From a virus: a DNA stretch of 32,756 bases. Of the stretch, positions 11,215-17,121 are shown in pieces. Below the pieces are notes generated by a model that did not search any database, had not been told where the DNA came from, and worked only from the letters and a program-made list of their open reading frames with translations. Made by a program: the position numbers and the translations under genes. The DNA lies in the IMG/VR virus record IMGVR_UViG_3300042691_017034, positions 1 through 32,756 of that record, one strand, 5' to 3'. Position 1 is the stretch's first letter. Each line of letters opens with the position of its first letter.

Positions 11215-11879
11215 GCATCAAACTCATGACAGCCGTCTGGGCGCGAGAGGATCTGACTTCAACACAGAAGTTAGTTCTGCTGGCTTTAGCTGATTGGTCA
11301 AATGATGAAGGGCTATCATGGCCATCCATTGACCAGCTTATGAAAAAATCATCCCTTAAAAAACGAGCGGTCCAGATTACCATTAGATCTTTAGAGGAAT
11401 CTGGGTTTGTGAGGCGTGAAGAAGTTACCGGAAAAGGTAATAGATACTGGATTATACTACCGGTGCACCAAATGCACCCCTGCACCACATTCACCCCTCC
11501 AGTGCATCAAATGCACCCCACCCCTGCATCAAATGCACCCAATACATCAGAGATACATCAATTAACCACCAAGGATATTAAGAGGGAACTTCCTGGTTGG
11601 ATGCCAGAAGATGCTTGGGATGGTTGGCTTGAGATGCGAAAGGCCAAACGCAAGCCAATGACAACTAGAGCATGGAATCGAGCAATCGCTCGTTTGGAAG
11701 CCATGCTGGTATGCGGACAGGACATAGCTGAGGTTCTGGATCGTAGCACAATGAACGGATGGACTGACCTTTACGAAATTAGGGAACAGAACAATGGTAA
11801 AGCAATTAGGGGAGCTTCTCCCGACCGCCGCAGCAGCCTTGCAAGAGCAATCGACGAAGGACTCGACTTCCTTGGCTGA
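11211..11879 (+). CDS. Replication initiator, lambda O-like, winged HTH
   Basis: This 222-residue protein has an N-terminal winged helix (LTSTQKLVLLALADWSND, WPSIDQLMKKSSLKKRAVQI, RSLEESGFVRREEVTGKGNR) like HTH_36 replication proteins. A low-complexity linker (about residues 84-115, VHQMHP repeated) is encoded by four iterons. The C-terminal domain (GWMPEDAWDGWLEMRKAKRK) is of the type that contacts partner proteins. Lambda O likewise binds iterons lying inside its own gene and hands the origin to P and DnaB. Function is inferred from this architecture and the following gene. Confidence 0.78.
   Translation: MSIKLMTAVWAREDLTSTQKLVLLALADWSNDEGLSWPSIDQLMKKSSLKKRAVQITIRSLEESGFVRREEVTGKGNRYWIILPVHQMHPCTTFTPPVHQMHPTPASNAPNTSEIHQLTTKDIKRELPGWMPEDAWDGWLEMRKAKRKPMTTRAWNRAIARLEAMLVCGQDIAEVLDRSTMNGWTDLYEIREQNNGKAIRGASPDRRSSLARAIDEGLDFLG
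11464..11541 (+). repeat. Four iterons, probable replication origin
   Basis: Four 17-base repeats TGCAYCAAATGCACCCC lie at 11464-11480, 11481-11497 (degenerate: CACATTCAC), 11503-11519 and 11525-11541 (last base A). Start-to-start spacings are 17, 22 and 22. Each contains the dyad TGCA-N5-TGCA. AT-rich sequence with two ATACATCA copies follows immediately, as expected of an unwinding element. The number, size and place inside the initiator gene parallel lambda ori. Confidence 0.7.
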
Positions 11880-12264
11880 CGAGATCGCGCGCAAAAAACA
11901 TTTCCTGCAAATCTTTCGCCGCTGGGAAGCTCTGTTCAAGCGTGCTGACAAGGGGGACATTCAGGCGGAAAAGTGGCTAATCGCTGATTACTTCAAGTCG
12001 CTTGGGCATTTGTCCGAGGTTGGCTTGGAAGCCTTGACCGATGAGCTGAAAAAGCGTTGTATCTTTTTCCCGACGATCAAGGAATGCCTAGAGATCACTA
12101 ACCCTAGACGATATGACTATGGGAATCCGTTTTACCGCCTGCGGCATTTGCAAGGCGGTGATCCAAAGATGATCGCAGCACCTGAAAAGCAGAATACTAG
12201 GATGCTTGCTCATATCCAAGAGCAGCGCCAGATCGCATTTGAGGAGTCGGATGCCAGCGAATAA
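11794..12264 (+). CDS. Possible helicase loader (lambda P-position)
   Basis: This 156-residue protein starts at the ATG at 11794 with ribosome site agggaacagaaca, overlapping the initiator by 86 bases; a TTG near 11872 is a weaker alternative. It has a helical middle (ARKKHFLQIFRRWEALFKRA, GDIQAEKWLIADYFKSLGHL) and the phrase LTDELKKRCIFFPTIKECLE, which resembles the small N-terminal domains of helicase-loading proteins. Position directly after an O-like initiator supports a lambda P analogue, but similarity is not strong. No Walker motif is present, so it is not a DnaC/DnaI-type ATPase. Confidence 0.55.
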   Translation: MVKQLGELLPTAAAALQEQSTKDSTSLADEIARKKHFLQIFRRWEALFKRADKGDIQAEKWLIADYFKSLGHLSEVGLEALTDELKKRCIFFPTIKECLEITNPRRYDYGNPFYRLRHLQGGDPKMIAAPEKQNTRMLAHIQEQRQIAFEESDASE

Positions 12265-12439
12265 TGGGCGCAAACCACCACACGAGCTGGTTGATATTAA
12301 GCTACGCAATGGCTTGGTTGTTCGAAACGTCGAGCCAGACAAGTGGAGGTGGAAACCATGGCCTGATGGGGAAAGCGCAGGGGATATTGTGATCTGGCAG
12401 CCAGCAGGATTATTGAGGCGCTGGGATGGAAAAAAATAG
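12251..12439 (+). CDS. Hypothetical 62-residue phage protein
   Basis: Start at the ATG at 12251 with ribosome site tgaggagtcgg. The protein has a tryptophan-rich beta-like core (LVDIKLRNGLVVRNVEPDKW, RWKPWPDGESAGDIVIWQPA) ending in a basic tail. This pattern is common in small phage proteins next to replication genes; no function is known. It overlaps the previous gene's end by 14 bases. Confidence 0.65.
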   Translation: MPANNGRKPPHELVDIKLRNGLVVRNVEPDKWRWKPWPDGESAGDIVIWQPAGLLRRWDGKK

Positions 12440-12444
12440 CGAAA

Positions 12445-12465
12445 GTGTAAAAAGGGGCTTTACAC
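12445..12465. promoter_or_regulatory. Perfect dyad GTGTAAA-N7-TTTACAC with -35-like arms
   Basis: GTGTAAA (12445-12451), a 7-base centre and TTTACAC (12459-12465) form a perfect inverted repeat in a 92-base gap. Its right arm contains TTTACA, the -35 hexamer of three leftward promoters. A rightward -10 17 bases on is poor (TAAGGA). It may be an operator, a hairpin, or both. Confidence 0.45.
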
Positions 12466-12531
12466 CACTGCAAAGCGGATTTAAGGATAGTGCATCAACA
12501 GGGCGAATCGCCCGCCAACAGGATAAAGCAG

Positions 12532-12702
12532 ATGACTGAGATCCGCGCAAACTACTACCGAGTCAAGGGCCGCAGCGAAATGGACCTTCATTACATCGGT
12601 CAGAACGGAAAGCCGTTTAAGGTTGAAACGCTTTATCCAGCCAGTAAAAAAGAGGCTCGCCGCATTGCTTATGAACTAGGTGCGATTGAGTGGAACTTTT
12701 AA
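12532..12702 (+). CDS. Hypothetical 56-residue protein
   Basis: The start chosen is the ATG at 12532 with ribosome site aggataaagcag; a GTG at 12490 in frame lacks one. MTEIRANYYRVKGRSEMDLH, then GKPFKVETLYPASKKEARR and a helical ending (IAYELGAIEWNF), suggests a small beta-alpha fold. No family was recognised. A UUCG-loop hairpin follows the stop within two bases. Confidence 0.58.
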   Translation: MTEIRANYYRVKGRSEMDLHYIGQNGKPFKVETLYPASKKEARRIAYELGAIEWNF

Positions 12703-12703
12703 C

Positions 12704-12717
12704 GGGGCTTCGGCCCC
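12704..12717 (+). terminator. UUCG-tetraloop hairpin, terminator-like
   Basis: GGGGC-TTCG-GCCCC is a perfect 5-bp stem with a TTCG loop right after the stop at 12702, followed by atccttttgg. The T-run is short, so termination is probably partial. A similar UUCG hairpin follows the coat gene (21415-21436). Confidence 0.5.
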
Positions 12718-12736
12718 ATCCTTTTGGAGAATAAAC

Positions 12737-12850
12737 ATGACCATTAAAGAACTCTGGAACACCATGCCACGCAGCGAAAAGATAGGTGGATTTGTCTTTG
12801 CGATTGGCTTCCCCATCCTTCTGACAGCCTTTGCGGTGATCCTGCCATGA
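12737..12850 (+). CDS. Small membrane protein, 37 residues
   Basis: ATG at 12737 with ribosome site ttggagaataaac; TGA overlaps the next ATG. The N terminus is polar (MTIKELWNTMPRSEKIG) and one transmembrane helix follows (GFVFAIGFPILLTAFAVILP). It is coupled to the secreted Rap1a/Tai-like gene, so the two may act together at the inner membrane. No family was recognised. Confidence 0.6.
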   Translation: MTIKELWNTMPRSEKIGGFVFAIGFPILLTAFAVILP

Positions 12851-13182
12851 AAAAGCATCTGATGATTATCGGCGCACTGCTCGCCGCAACCCCAGCCGAA
12901 GCACGAGTCGTAACTGACGATGGAAACGAGCTTCTAGAAGTCTGCACAAGGGACGATTACTTCAGTCAGGGCTATTGCCTTGGGTACATTCGTGCGCTCT
13001 CAGATGGCGTGGATATGGTTCTATACACTGGCAACCAAAAGATTTGCTATGGCGACAACGTAACCATCGGCCAGATCCGTGACGTTGTGATTGATTACGT
13101 TAAGCGCAATCCCGCCAAGCGCAATAAGAACGCGATGGTTCTGGTATCGTGGGCATTGGCAGAAGCATGGCCGTGTCAATGA
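12847..13182 (+). CDS. Secreted Rap1a/Tai-like protein
   Basis: This 111-residue protein has a Sec signal peptide: KKH, a hydrophobic core (LMIIGALLAA) and cleavage after T-P-A-E-A at about residue 19. The mature part has C33, C44, C67 and C110 (LLEVC, GYCLGYI, KICYGDNVTIGQIRDVVIDY, AWPCQ), the pattern of Rap1a/Tai proteins. In bacteria these are periplasmic immunity proteins against type VI secretion amidase effectors. In a phage the natural guess is an inhibitor of cell-wall amidases or of competing lysis or ejection enzymes, but this is inference. The small membrane gene is coupled upstream. Confidence 0.7.
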   Translation: MKKHLMIIGALLAATPAEARVVTDDGNELLEVCTRDDYFSQGYCLGYIRALSDGVDMVLYTGNQKICYGDNVTIGQIRDVVIDYVKRNPAKRNKNAMVLVSWALAEAWPCQ

Positions 13183-13400
13183 GAATTCGCAGCGGTAAAG
13201 ACCTAAAGCGCGCACGTAAAATTCTCGGCTGGACGGTAAACGATCTAGCCGATTCTCTTCGCCTATCTCCAGGAACAGGCAATCGTTCCATTCGCCGCAT
13301 GGAATCTGGTGACTCTCATGTCACTGGCCCTATCGCAGTGGCAACAGAAGCATTTTTAGCAGGATTTATCCCCGAAGATGATGAGGAATACGATGATTGA
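13179..13400 (+). CDS. XRE-family helix-turn-helix regulator
   Basis: The start at 13179 gives 73 residues and overlaps the previous stop (ATGA); 13167 is the alternative. SGKDLKRARKILGWTVNDLA, then DSLRLSPGTGNRSIRRMESG, form a classical helix-turn-helix in which SPGTGNRSIRRME is the recognition part. The C terminus is acidic (PEDDEEYDD). This compact protein, with the HTH at the N terminus, is similar to phage and plasmid regulators. A partner operator is not obvious, but the switch promoter at 13850 lies about 450 bases downstream. Confidence 0.7.
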   Translation: MRIRSGKDLKRARKILGWTVNDLADSLRLSPGTGNRSIRRMESGDSHVTGPIAVATEAFLAGFIPEDDEEYDD

Positions 13401-13725
13401 CGATCAAAGCGAACCAGGATCGTGGAAGGATGCTCTGCAATGGCGCGAGAAGATCGGATCGCACAAGATGTATTTGCATCCAGATAATGAACACGCAAAC
13501 TTTAAGCAGGTTGGCGGAGATCATTATACCAGCAAGGCAATCCAACCTTGGGACGCAATGCAATCCTGGATGCCTGATTTTCAATTCATAGGCTTTCTGC
13601 GCGGAAACGCCATCAAGTATCTCGCCCGCGCTGGCGCAAAGGGATTAGCCCTAGAGGATTACAAGAAGGCCCAGCACTATCTGGATAAACTGATTGAAGT
13701 GATAGAGGGAAATGAAAATGATTGA
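13393..13725 (+). CDS. DUF3310 protein
   Basis: The ATG at 13393 with ribosome site tgaggaatacg gives 110 residues. The C-terminal ~65 residues hold the DUF3310 pattern: VGGDHYTSKAIQPWD, FQFIGFLRGNAIKYLARAG and LEDYKKAQHYLDKLIEVIE. DUF3310 proteins are frequent in phages and are sometimes annotated as nucleotide kinases, but I see no Walker motif, so function is open. It overlaps both neighbours (13400 and 13718) as expected in a coupled unit. Confidence 0.82.
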   Translation: MIDDQSEPGSWKDALQWREKIGSHKMYLHPDNEHANFKQVGGDHYTSKAIQPWDAMQSWMPDFQFIGFLRGNAIKYLARAGAKGLALEDYKKAQHYLDKLIEVIEGNEND

Positions 13726-13846
13726 TATTATCCTACAGGCAATCATGATCATTGGCGCATTCACTGCAGGCTATGGCATCTGCCAGCTACGTCATCCCGC
13801 AATTAAGCGCGATAAGCGCGGGCGGTTTACGAAGCGTAAGAGCTGA
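13718..13846 (+). CDS. Small membrane protein, 42 residues
   Basis: ATG at 13718 with ribosome site gagggaaatgaaa; the previous stop overlaps. A single transmembrane segment (IDIILQAIMIIGAFTAGYGI) is followed by a basic cytoplasmic tail (AIKRDKRGRFTKRKS). The G-R-F-T-K-R ending resembles many tiny phage membrane proteins. No function was recognised. It ends three bases before the switch promoter. Confidence 0.6.
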   Translation: MIDIILQAIMIIGAFTAGYGICQLRHPAIKRDKRGRFTKRKS

Positions 13847-13849
13847 CAC

Positions 13850-13878
13850 TTGAGGCTTCCATTAAAGTCGGCTATAAA
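13850..13878 (+). promoter_or_regulatory. Rightward promoter TTGAGG-N17-TATAAA
   Basis: TTGAGG (13850-13855), a 17-base spacer and TATAAA (13873-13878) precede the ParB-like gene. The elements match sigma70 consensus at 4/6 and 5/6 with ideal spacing. Transcription would start near 13885, inside the loop of the hairpin below. Confidence 0.6.
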
Positions 13879-13903
13879 AACGCCACCAGACCTTAATGGA
13901 AGC
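13855..13903 (+). promoter_or_regulatory. Shine-Dalgarno-sequestering hairpin before the ParB-like gene
   Basis: GCTTCCATTAA (13855-13865) and TTAATGGAAGC (13893-13903) form a perfect 11-bp inverted repeat with a 27-base loop. The right arm holds the ribosome site GGAAG for the ATG at 13908. The left arm lies in the promoter spacer, so RNA started at the local promoter lacks it, while read-through RNA can fold and block translation. Confidence 0.72.
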
Positions 13904-13907
13904 TGAG

Positions 13908-14456
13908 ATGACACCGAAGATTGAAACGCGCCTAGTCGCAGACCTCATTCCCTACGCCTCTAACAGCCGCACGCACTCCGATGCGCAGGTGGCTCAGATC
14001 GCAGCCAGCATCAAAGAATTTGGCTGGACCAATCCAATCCTCATCGATGGCGATAACACCATCATCGCAGGGCATGGTCGTTTACTGGCTGCACGCAAGC
14101 TGGGCATGGAGGAAGTTCCTGCCATCATCCTCGATCATCTCTCCAAAGCCCAACAGCGCGCACTGGTGATTGCTGATAACCAACTGGCGCTCAATGCTGG
14201 CTGGGACATCGATATGCTGAAAGCGGAGATAGAGGATCTGAAGCTAGAAGATTTCGATCTTGGCTTGCTTGGGTTTGATGATAAATTTCTGGATGATATT
14301 TTTAATGATGAGTTGCCAGAACAAAAAGAAGCAGATGAACAATCTGTCGATGCTGTTTTTGAAGTTGCCGTCACTTGCAAAAATGAAGAAGAACAAGAAC
14401 GCGTGTTTGAAATGCTGACAACGGAGGGATTCCAATGCCGCATTTTGACCATGTAG
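13908..14456 (+). CDS. ParB-like nuclease-fold protein paired with an ABC-GNAT protein
   Basis: The start chosen is the ATG at 13908, because GGAAGctgag is its ribosome site; the in-frame ATG at 13896 lies inside the hairpin arm. The first ~110 residues are a ParB N-terminal domain: LVADLIPYASNSRTHSDAQV, NPILIDGDNTIIAGHGRLLA (with G-H-G-R) and AQQRALVIADNQLALNAGWD. The C-terminal ~70 residues are acidic helical sequence ending EEEQERVFEMLTTEGFQCRI. In many phages this ParB domain is fused to a DNA methyltransferase; here the following gene encodes an ABC-ATPase/acyltransferase. It may direct DNA modification or act as a sequence-specific DNA binder. The two genes overlap by 22 bases. Confidence 0.82.
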   Translation: MTPKIETRLVADLIPYASNSRTHSDAQVAQIAASIKEFGWTNPILIDGDNTIIAGHGRLLAARKLGMEEVPAIILDHLSKAQQRALVIADNQLALNAGWDIDMLKAEIEDLKLEDFDLGLLGFDDKFLDDIFNDELPEQKEADEQSVDAVFEVAVTCKNEEEQERVFEMLTTEGFQCRILTM

Positions 14457-15529
14457 TTAAAACAAAATACGAACCGTCATTTCGCACCGCAAAAGTGGTG
14501 GGTATGTTTGATGTTCCGGTTGAAGATACATTAACCAAAAAATGGTCGGTCAATATGCCCATTGAAGGCATGGACTGGAATGTGGGCTTGATTGTTGGGG
14601 CTTCTGGTTCTGGTAAAACAACAATCGCAAAGCGAGCCTTTGAGGACAGTTTCTTTTTCACTGGTCATGAATGGGGAAGCACAAGTTTCCTGAATGATTT
14701 TGATAAGAACTTAGACATTAAGCAGATCACTGATAGTTTGAGCCATGTAGGGTTTGCATCACCGCCTGCATGGCTTTTGCCATATCATTGTTTGTCAAAT
14801 GGTCAGAAGTTTCGAGCTGATCTTGCCCGTGCCATTTTGGAAACCAATGACACATTGGTCTTTGACGAATTTACTTCGCTTGTGGATCGCACAGTCGCCA
14901 AAATAGGCAGTTATGCGGTGCAGAAATTTGTTCGGAAAATGAAGCGGCAATTCGTCGCGGTCACTTGTCACTATGACGTTGCGGAATGGCTTGAACCTGA
15001 CTGGATATATGACGTTTCGACAATGGCCTTTGACCGGAGGCGTCTTCAACGACCATCAATCGAAGTCCAGATACAGCGCGTCCATCATTCCATCTGGGGG
15101 ATATTCAAAGGCCATCATTATTTGAGCGCAGACTTAAACAAGGCCGCAAAAATATATCTCGCCACCATTGAAGGTGAGCCAGCGGCAATGACTGCAATTT
15201 TGCCGTTTCCGCATCCGCGCGTTAAAAATGTATGGAAGGAACATCGCACCGTTGTCTTGCCGGATTATCAAGGCTTCGGGCTTGGTAATCGATTAAGCGA
15301 ACACGTTGGCGACTTACTGCTGCGTGAAGGCAAAAGATATACAAGCGTGACCTCGCATCCGGCCATGATCCATTATCGCGCAAAATCAAAAAAATGGATT
15401 ATGAAGCGCGGGCCAAGCAGAGTATCACCTCCTGGCAAAACAAGTAAAACGCAACAGCGCGAAAGTATGTCTGTAAATCGCTTAACTGCATCTTTTGAAT
15501 ATATGGGGAATCAAAGTGCCTCACGTTAA
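14435..15529 (+). CDS. ABC-type ATPase fused to a GNAT (Mom-like) acyltransferase
   Basis: This 364-residue protein has two domains. Residues ~45-200 form an ABC ATPase: Walker A GASGSGKT (55-62), signature LSNGQ (120-124), Walker B LVFDEF (141-146) and the switch histidine H179 (VTCHYDV). There are no membrane helices, so it is not a transporter. Residues ~210-330 form a GNAT-type acyltransferase with HHYLSADLNKAAKIYLA, PFPHPRVKNVWKEHRTVVLP and the acyl-CoA loop Q279-G-F-G-L-G284. The GNAT fold is that of Mu Mom, which modifies adenine in DNA. The ATPase could act as a DNA clamp or motor that delivers the transferase. Substrate and acyl group are unknown. Confidence 0.8.
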   Translation: MPHFDHVVKTKYEPSFRTAKVVGMFDVPVEDTLTKKWSVNMPIEGMDWNVGLIVGASGSGKTTIAKRAFEDSFFFTGHEWGSTSFLNDFDKNLDIKQITDSLSHVGFASPPAWLLPYHCLSNGQKFRADLARAILETNDTLVFDEFTSLVDRTVAKIGSYAVQKFVRKMKRQFVAVTCHYDVAEWLEPDWIYDVSTMAFDRRRLQRPSIEVQIQRVHHSIWGIFKGHHYLSADLNKAAKIYLATIEGEPAAMTAILPFPHPRVKNVWKEHRTVVLPDYQGFGLGNRLSEHVGDLLLREGKRYTSVTSHPAMIHYRAKSKKWIMKRGPSRVSPPGKTSKTQQRESMSVNRLTASFEYMGNQSASR

Positions 15530-15917
15530 GCTAACCGCAAAGCAGGAAGCGTTCTGCCAAGGCATTGCTGATGGTCTGGGTCAGGCTGATGCGTATCGCG
15601 CAGCTTATGATGCTGAGGACATGAAAGAGAACAGCGTTTACGTCCAAGCGTCAAAGTTGATGAAAAACCCTAAGATCAGCCAAAGAATTGCTGAGTTGAA
15701 ATCACAGGTCCAAGAAAAGCAGCTCTGGTCCCGTGAGATGTCCGTCAAGGCTTTGGTGCAGGCTTACCGCGAAGGCTCTGGCTCGGTGAAGGTTGCGGCA
15801 GTCAAAGAACTCAACGCGATGCACGGATACAACGAGCCTGCTAAACTAAGCATCAATGGGAACTTGGTTCATAAAGTCGTCCGTCAGGTGATTGATGACG
15901 CAAACGCTGACGATTAA
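15516..15917 (+). CDS. Terminase small subunit
   Basis: The start chosen is the GTG at 15516 with site atggggaatcaaa, giving 133 residues; a TTG at 15495 is possible. KLTAKQEAFCQGIADGLGQA and YRAAYDAEDMKENSVYVQAS form the Terminase_2-type helix-turn-helix, followed by a coiled coil (KISQRIAELKSQVQEKQL) and a C-terminal region that likely contacts the large subunit. It would recognise the packaging start site. It overlaps the end of the ABC-GNAT gene by 14 bases and the start of the large subunit by 23. Confidence 0.88.
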   Translation: MPHVKLTAKQEAFCQGIADGLGQADAYRAAYDAEDMKENSVYVQASKLMKNPKISQRIAELKSQVQEKQLWSREMSVKALVQAYREGSGSVKVAAVKELNAMHGYNEPAKLSINGNLVHKVVRQVIDDANADD

Positions 15918-17121
15918 GACACCGCGCTGGTTTAAGCCGTTCCTCAAGCCCAGCCGCTATAAGGGCGCGCATGGTGGGCGTGGCTCTGGCAAGTCACACG
16001 CCTTTGCCGAGGCGGTCATCGAGGCGCACGTGATGGACCCGAAGCGCCGCACGGTCTGCGTGCGCGAGATCCAGAAGTCCTTGGCGCAGTCGGTTAAGCG
16101 CCTCCTCGAACTAAAGATCGAGCAGCTGGGCGTGCAGTCCTATTTCGAGATCCAAGAGAGCCAGATCAAATCACGGCATGGCGATGGGCTGATCATCTTC
16201 CAAGGGATGCAGAACCACACCAGCGACTCCATCAAGTCGCTTGAAGGCTATGACTGCGCTTGGGTGGAAGAAGCGCAAAGCCTCTCCCAGCGCAGCCTCG
16301 ACTTGCTCCGACCAACTATCCGCAAGCCAGACTCGGAACTGTGGTTCACCTGGAACCCTAATCAGGCCAGCGATCCCGTTGATGTGCTGCTGCGTGGTGA
16401 TAGGCCACCGCCTGATGCGATTGTGCGCGAGGTCAATTATCAAGACAATCCTTGGTTTCCTGACGTTCTCAAGGCGGAGATGGAATATGACCGAGCGCGA
16501 GATCCTGACAAATACAAGCACGTTTGGCTGGGTGGATACGTTTCGAATTCTGAGGCGCGCGTATTTCGCAACTGGCGCATCGAGGAATTCGAGGCTCCTG
16601 CAGATGCGACCCATCGCTTTGGCGCGGACTGGGGTTTTGCTTCTGATCCTACCGTGCTTATTCGCTGTCACATTGTTGGCCGCACTCTTTTCGTGGATCA
16701 TGAAGCCTATCGTGTCGGCTGTGAGATCGTTGATACGCCAAACTTATTCCTGACCGTTCCAGAGGCTGAGAAGTGGCCGATCGTGGCTGATAGCGCCAGG
16801 CCAGAGACGATCAGCCATATGCAGCGCAACGGCTTTCCTAAGATCATGCCAGCCGTAAAGGGTCCGAAGTCAGTCGAAGAAGGAATTGAATGGCTCAAGT
16901 CGCATGACATTGTGGTGCATCCACGCTGCACGCATACGATCGATGAACTTACCTGCTACAGCTACAAGACCGATCCCTTGACAGGGCAAATCTTGCCAGT
17001 TCTTGCAGATCGTGATAACCATATCATTGACGCACTTCGCTATGCTTGCGAGGCCAGCCGACGCGCAGCACCTAGAAAGGCTGTCGAGGTAAAGCCTCTG
17101 GCAACGATGAACAGGTGGTAA
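15895..17121 (+). CDS. Terminase large subunit (Sf6/PBSX-like)
   Basis: From the ATG at 15895 there are 408 residues. The ATPase domain has Walker A GGRGSGKS (27-34), the adenine-binding RYKGAHGG, Walker B AWVEEA (122-127) and coupling motif FTWNPN. The C-terminal nuclease has conserved acids in FGADWGFASDP, VADSARPETI and DRDNHIIDALRYA. The order and spacing match Shigella phage Sf6 gp2 and Terminase_3. It pumps DNA into the procapsid and makes the headful cut. A GTG or ATG further upstream is not needed. Confidence 0.95.
   Translation: MTQTLTIKTPRWFKPFLKPSRYKGAHGGRGSGKSHAFAEAVIEAHVMDPKRRTVCVREIQKSLAQSVKRLLELKIEQLGVQSYFEIQESQIKSRHGDGLIIFQGMQNHTSDSIKSLEGYDCAWVEEAQSLSQRSLDLLRPTIRKPDSELWFTWNPNQASDPVDVLLRGDRPPPDAIVREVNYQDNPWFPDVLKAEMEYDRARDPDKYKHVWLGGYVSNSEARVFRNWRIEEFEAPADATHRFGADWGFASDPTVLIRCHIVGRTLFVDHEAYRVGCEIVDTPNLFLTVPEAEKWPIVADSARPETISHMQRNGFPKIMPAVKGPKSVEEGIEWLKSHDIVVHPRCTHTIDELTCYSYKTDPLTGQILPVLADRDNHIIDALRYACEASRRAAPRKAVEVKPLATMNRW

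Noticed and set aside
11464-11541. CRISPR-like repeat array
   Set aside because: The repeats are 17 bases with 0-5-base gaps, within a coding gene, and no cas genes are present; iterons explain them better.
14435-15529. ABC transporter ATPase
   Set aside because: No permease gene, no membrane segments, and the C-terminal half is a GNAT-type domain, so a transport role is unlikely.
16171-16701. Minus-strand frame (176 codons) opposite the terminase large subunit
   Set aside because: Antisense to a gene with clear Walker and nuclease motifs; no supporting start site or gene partner.
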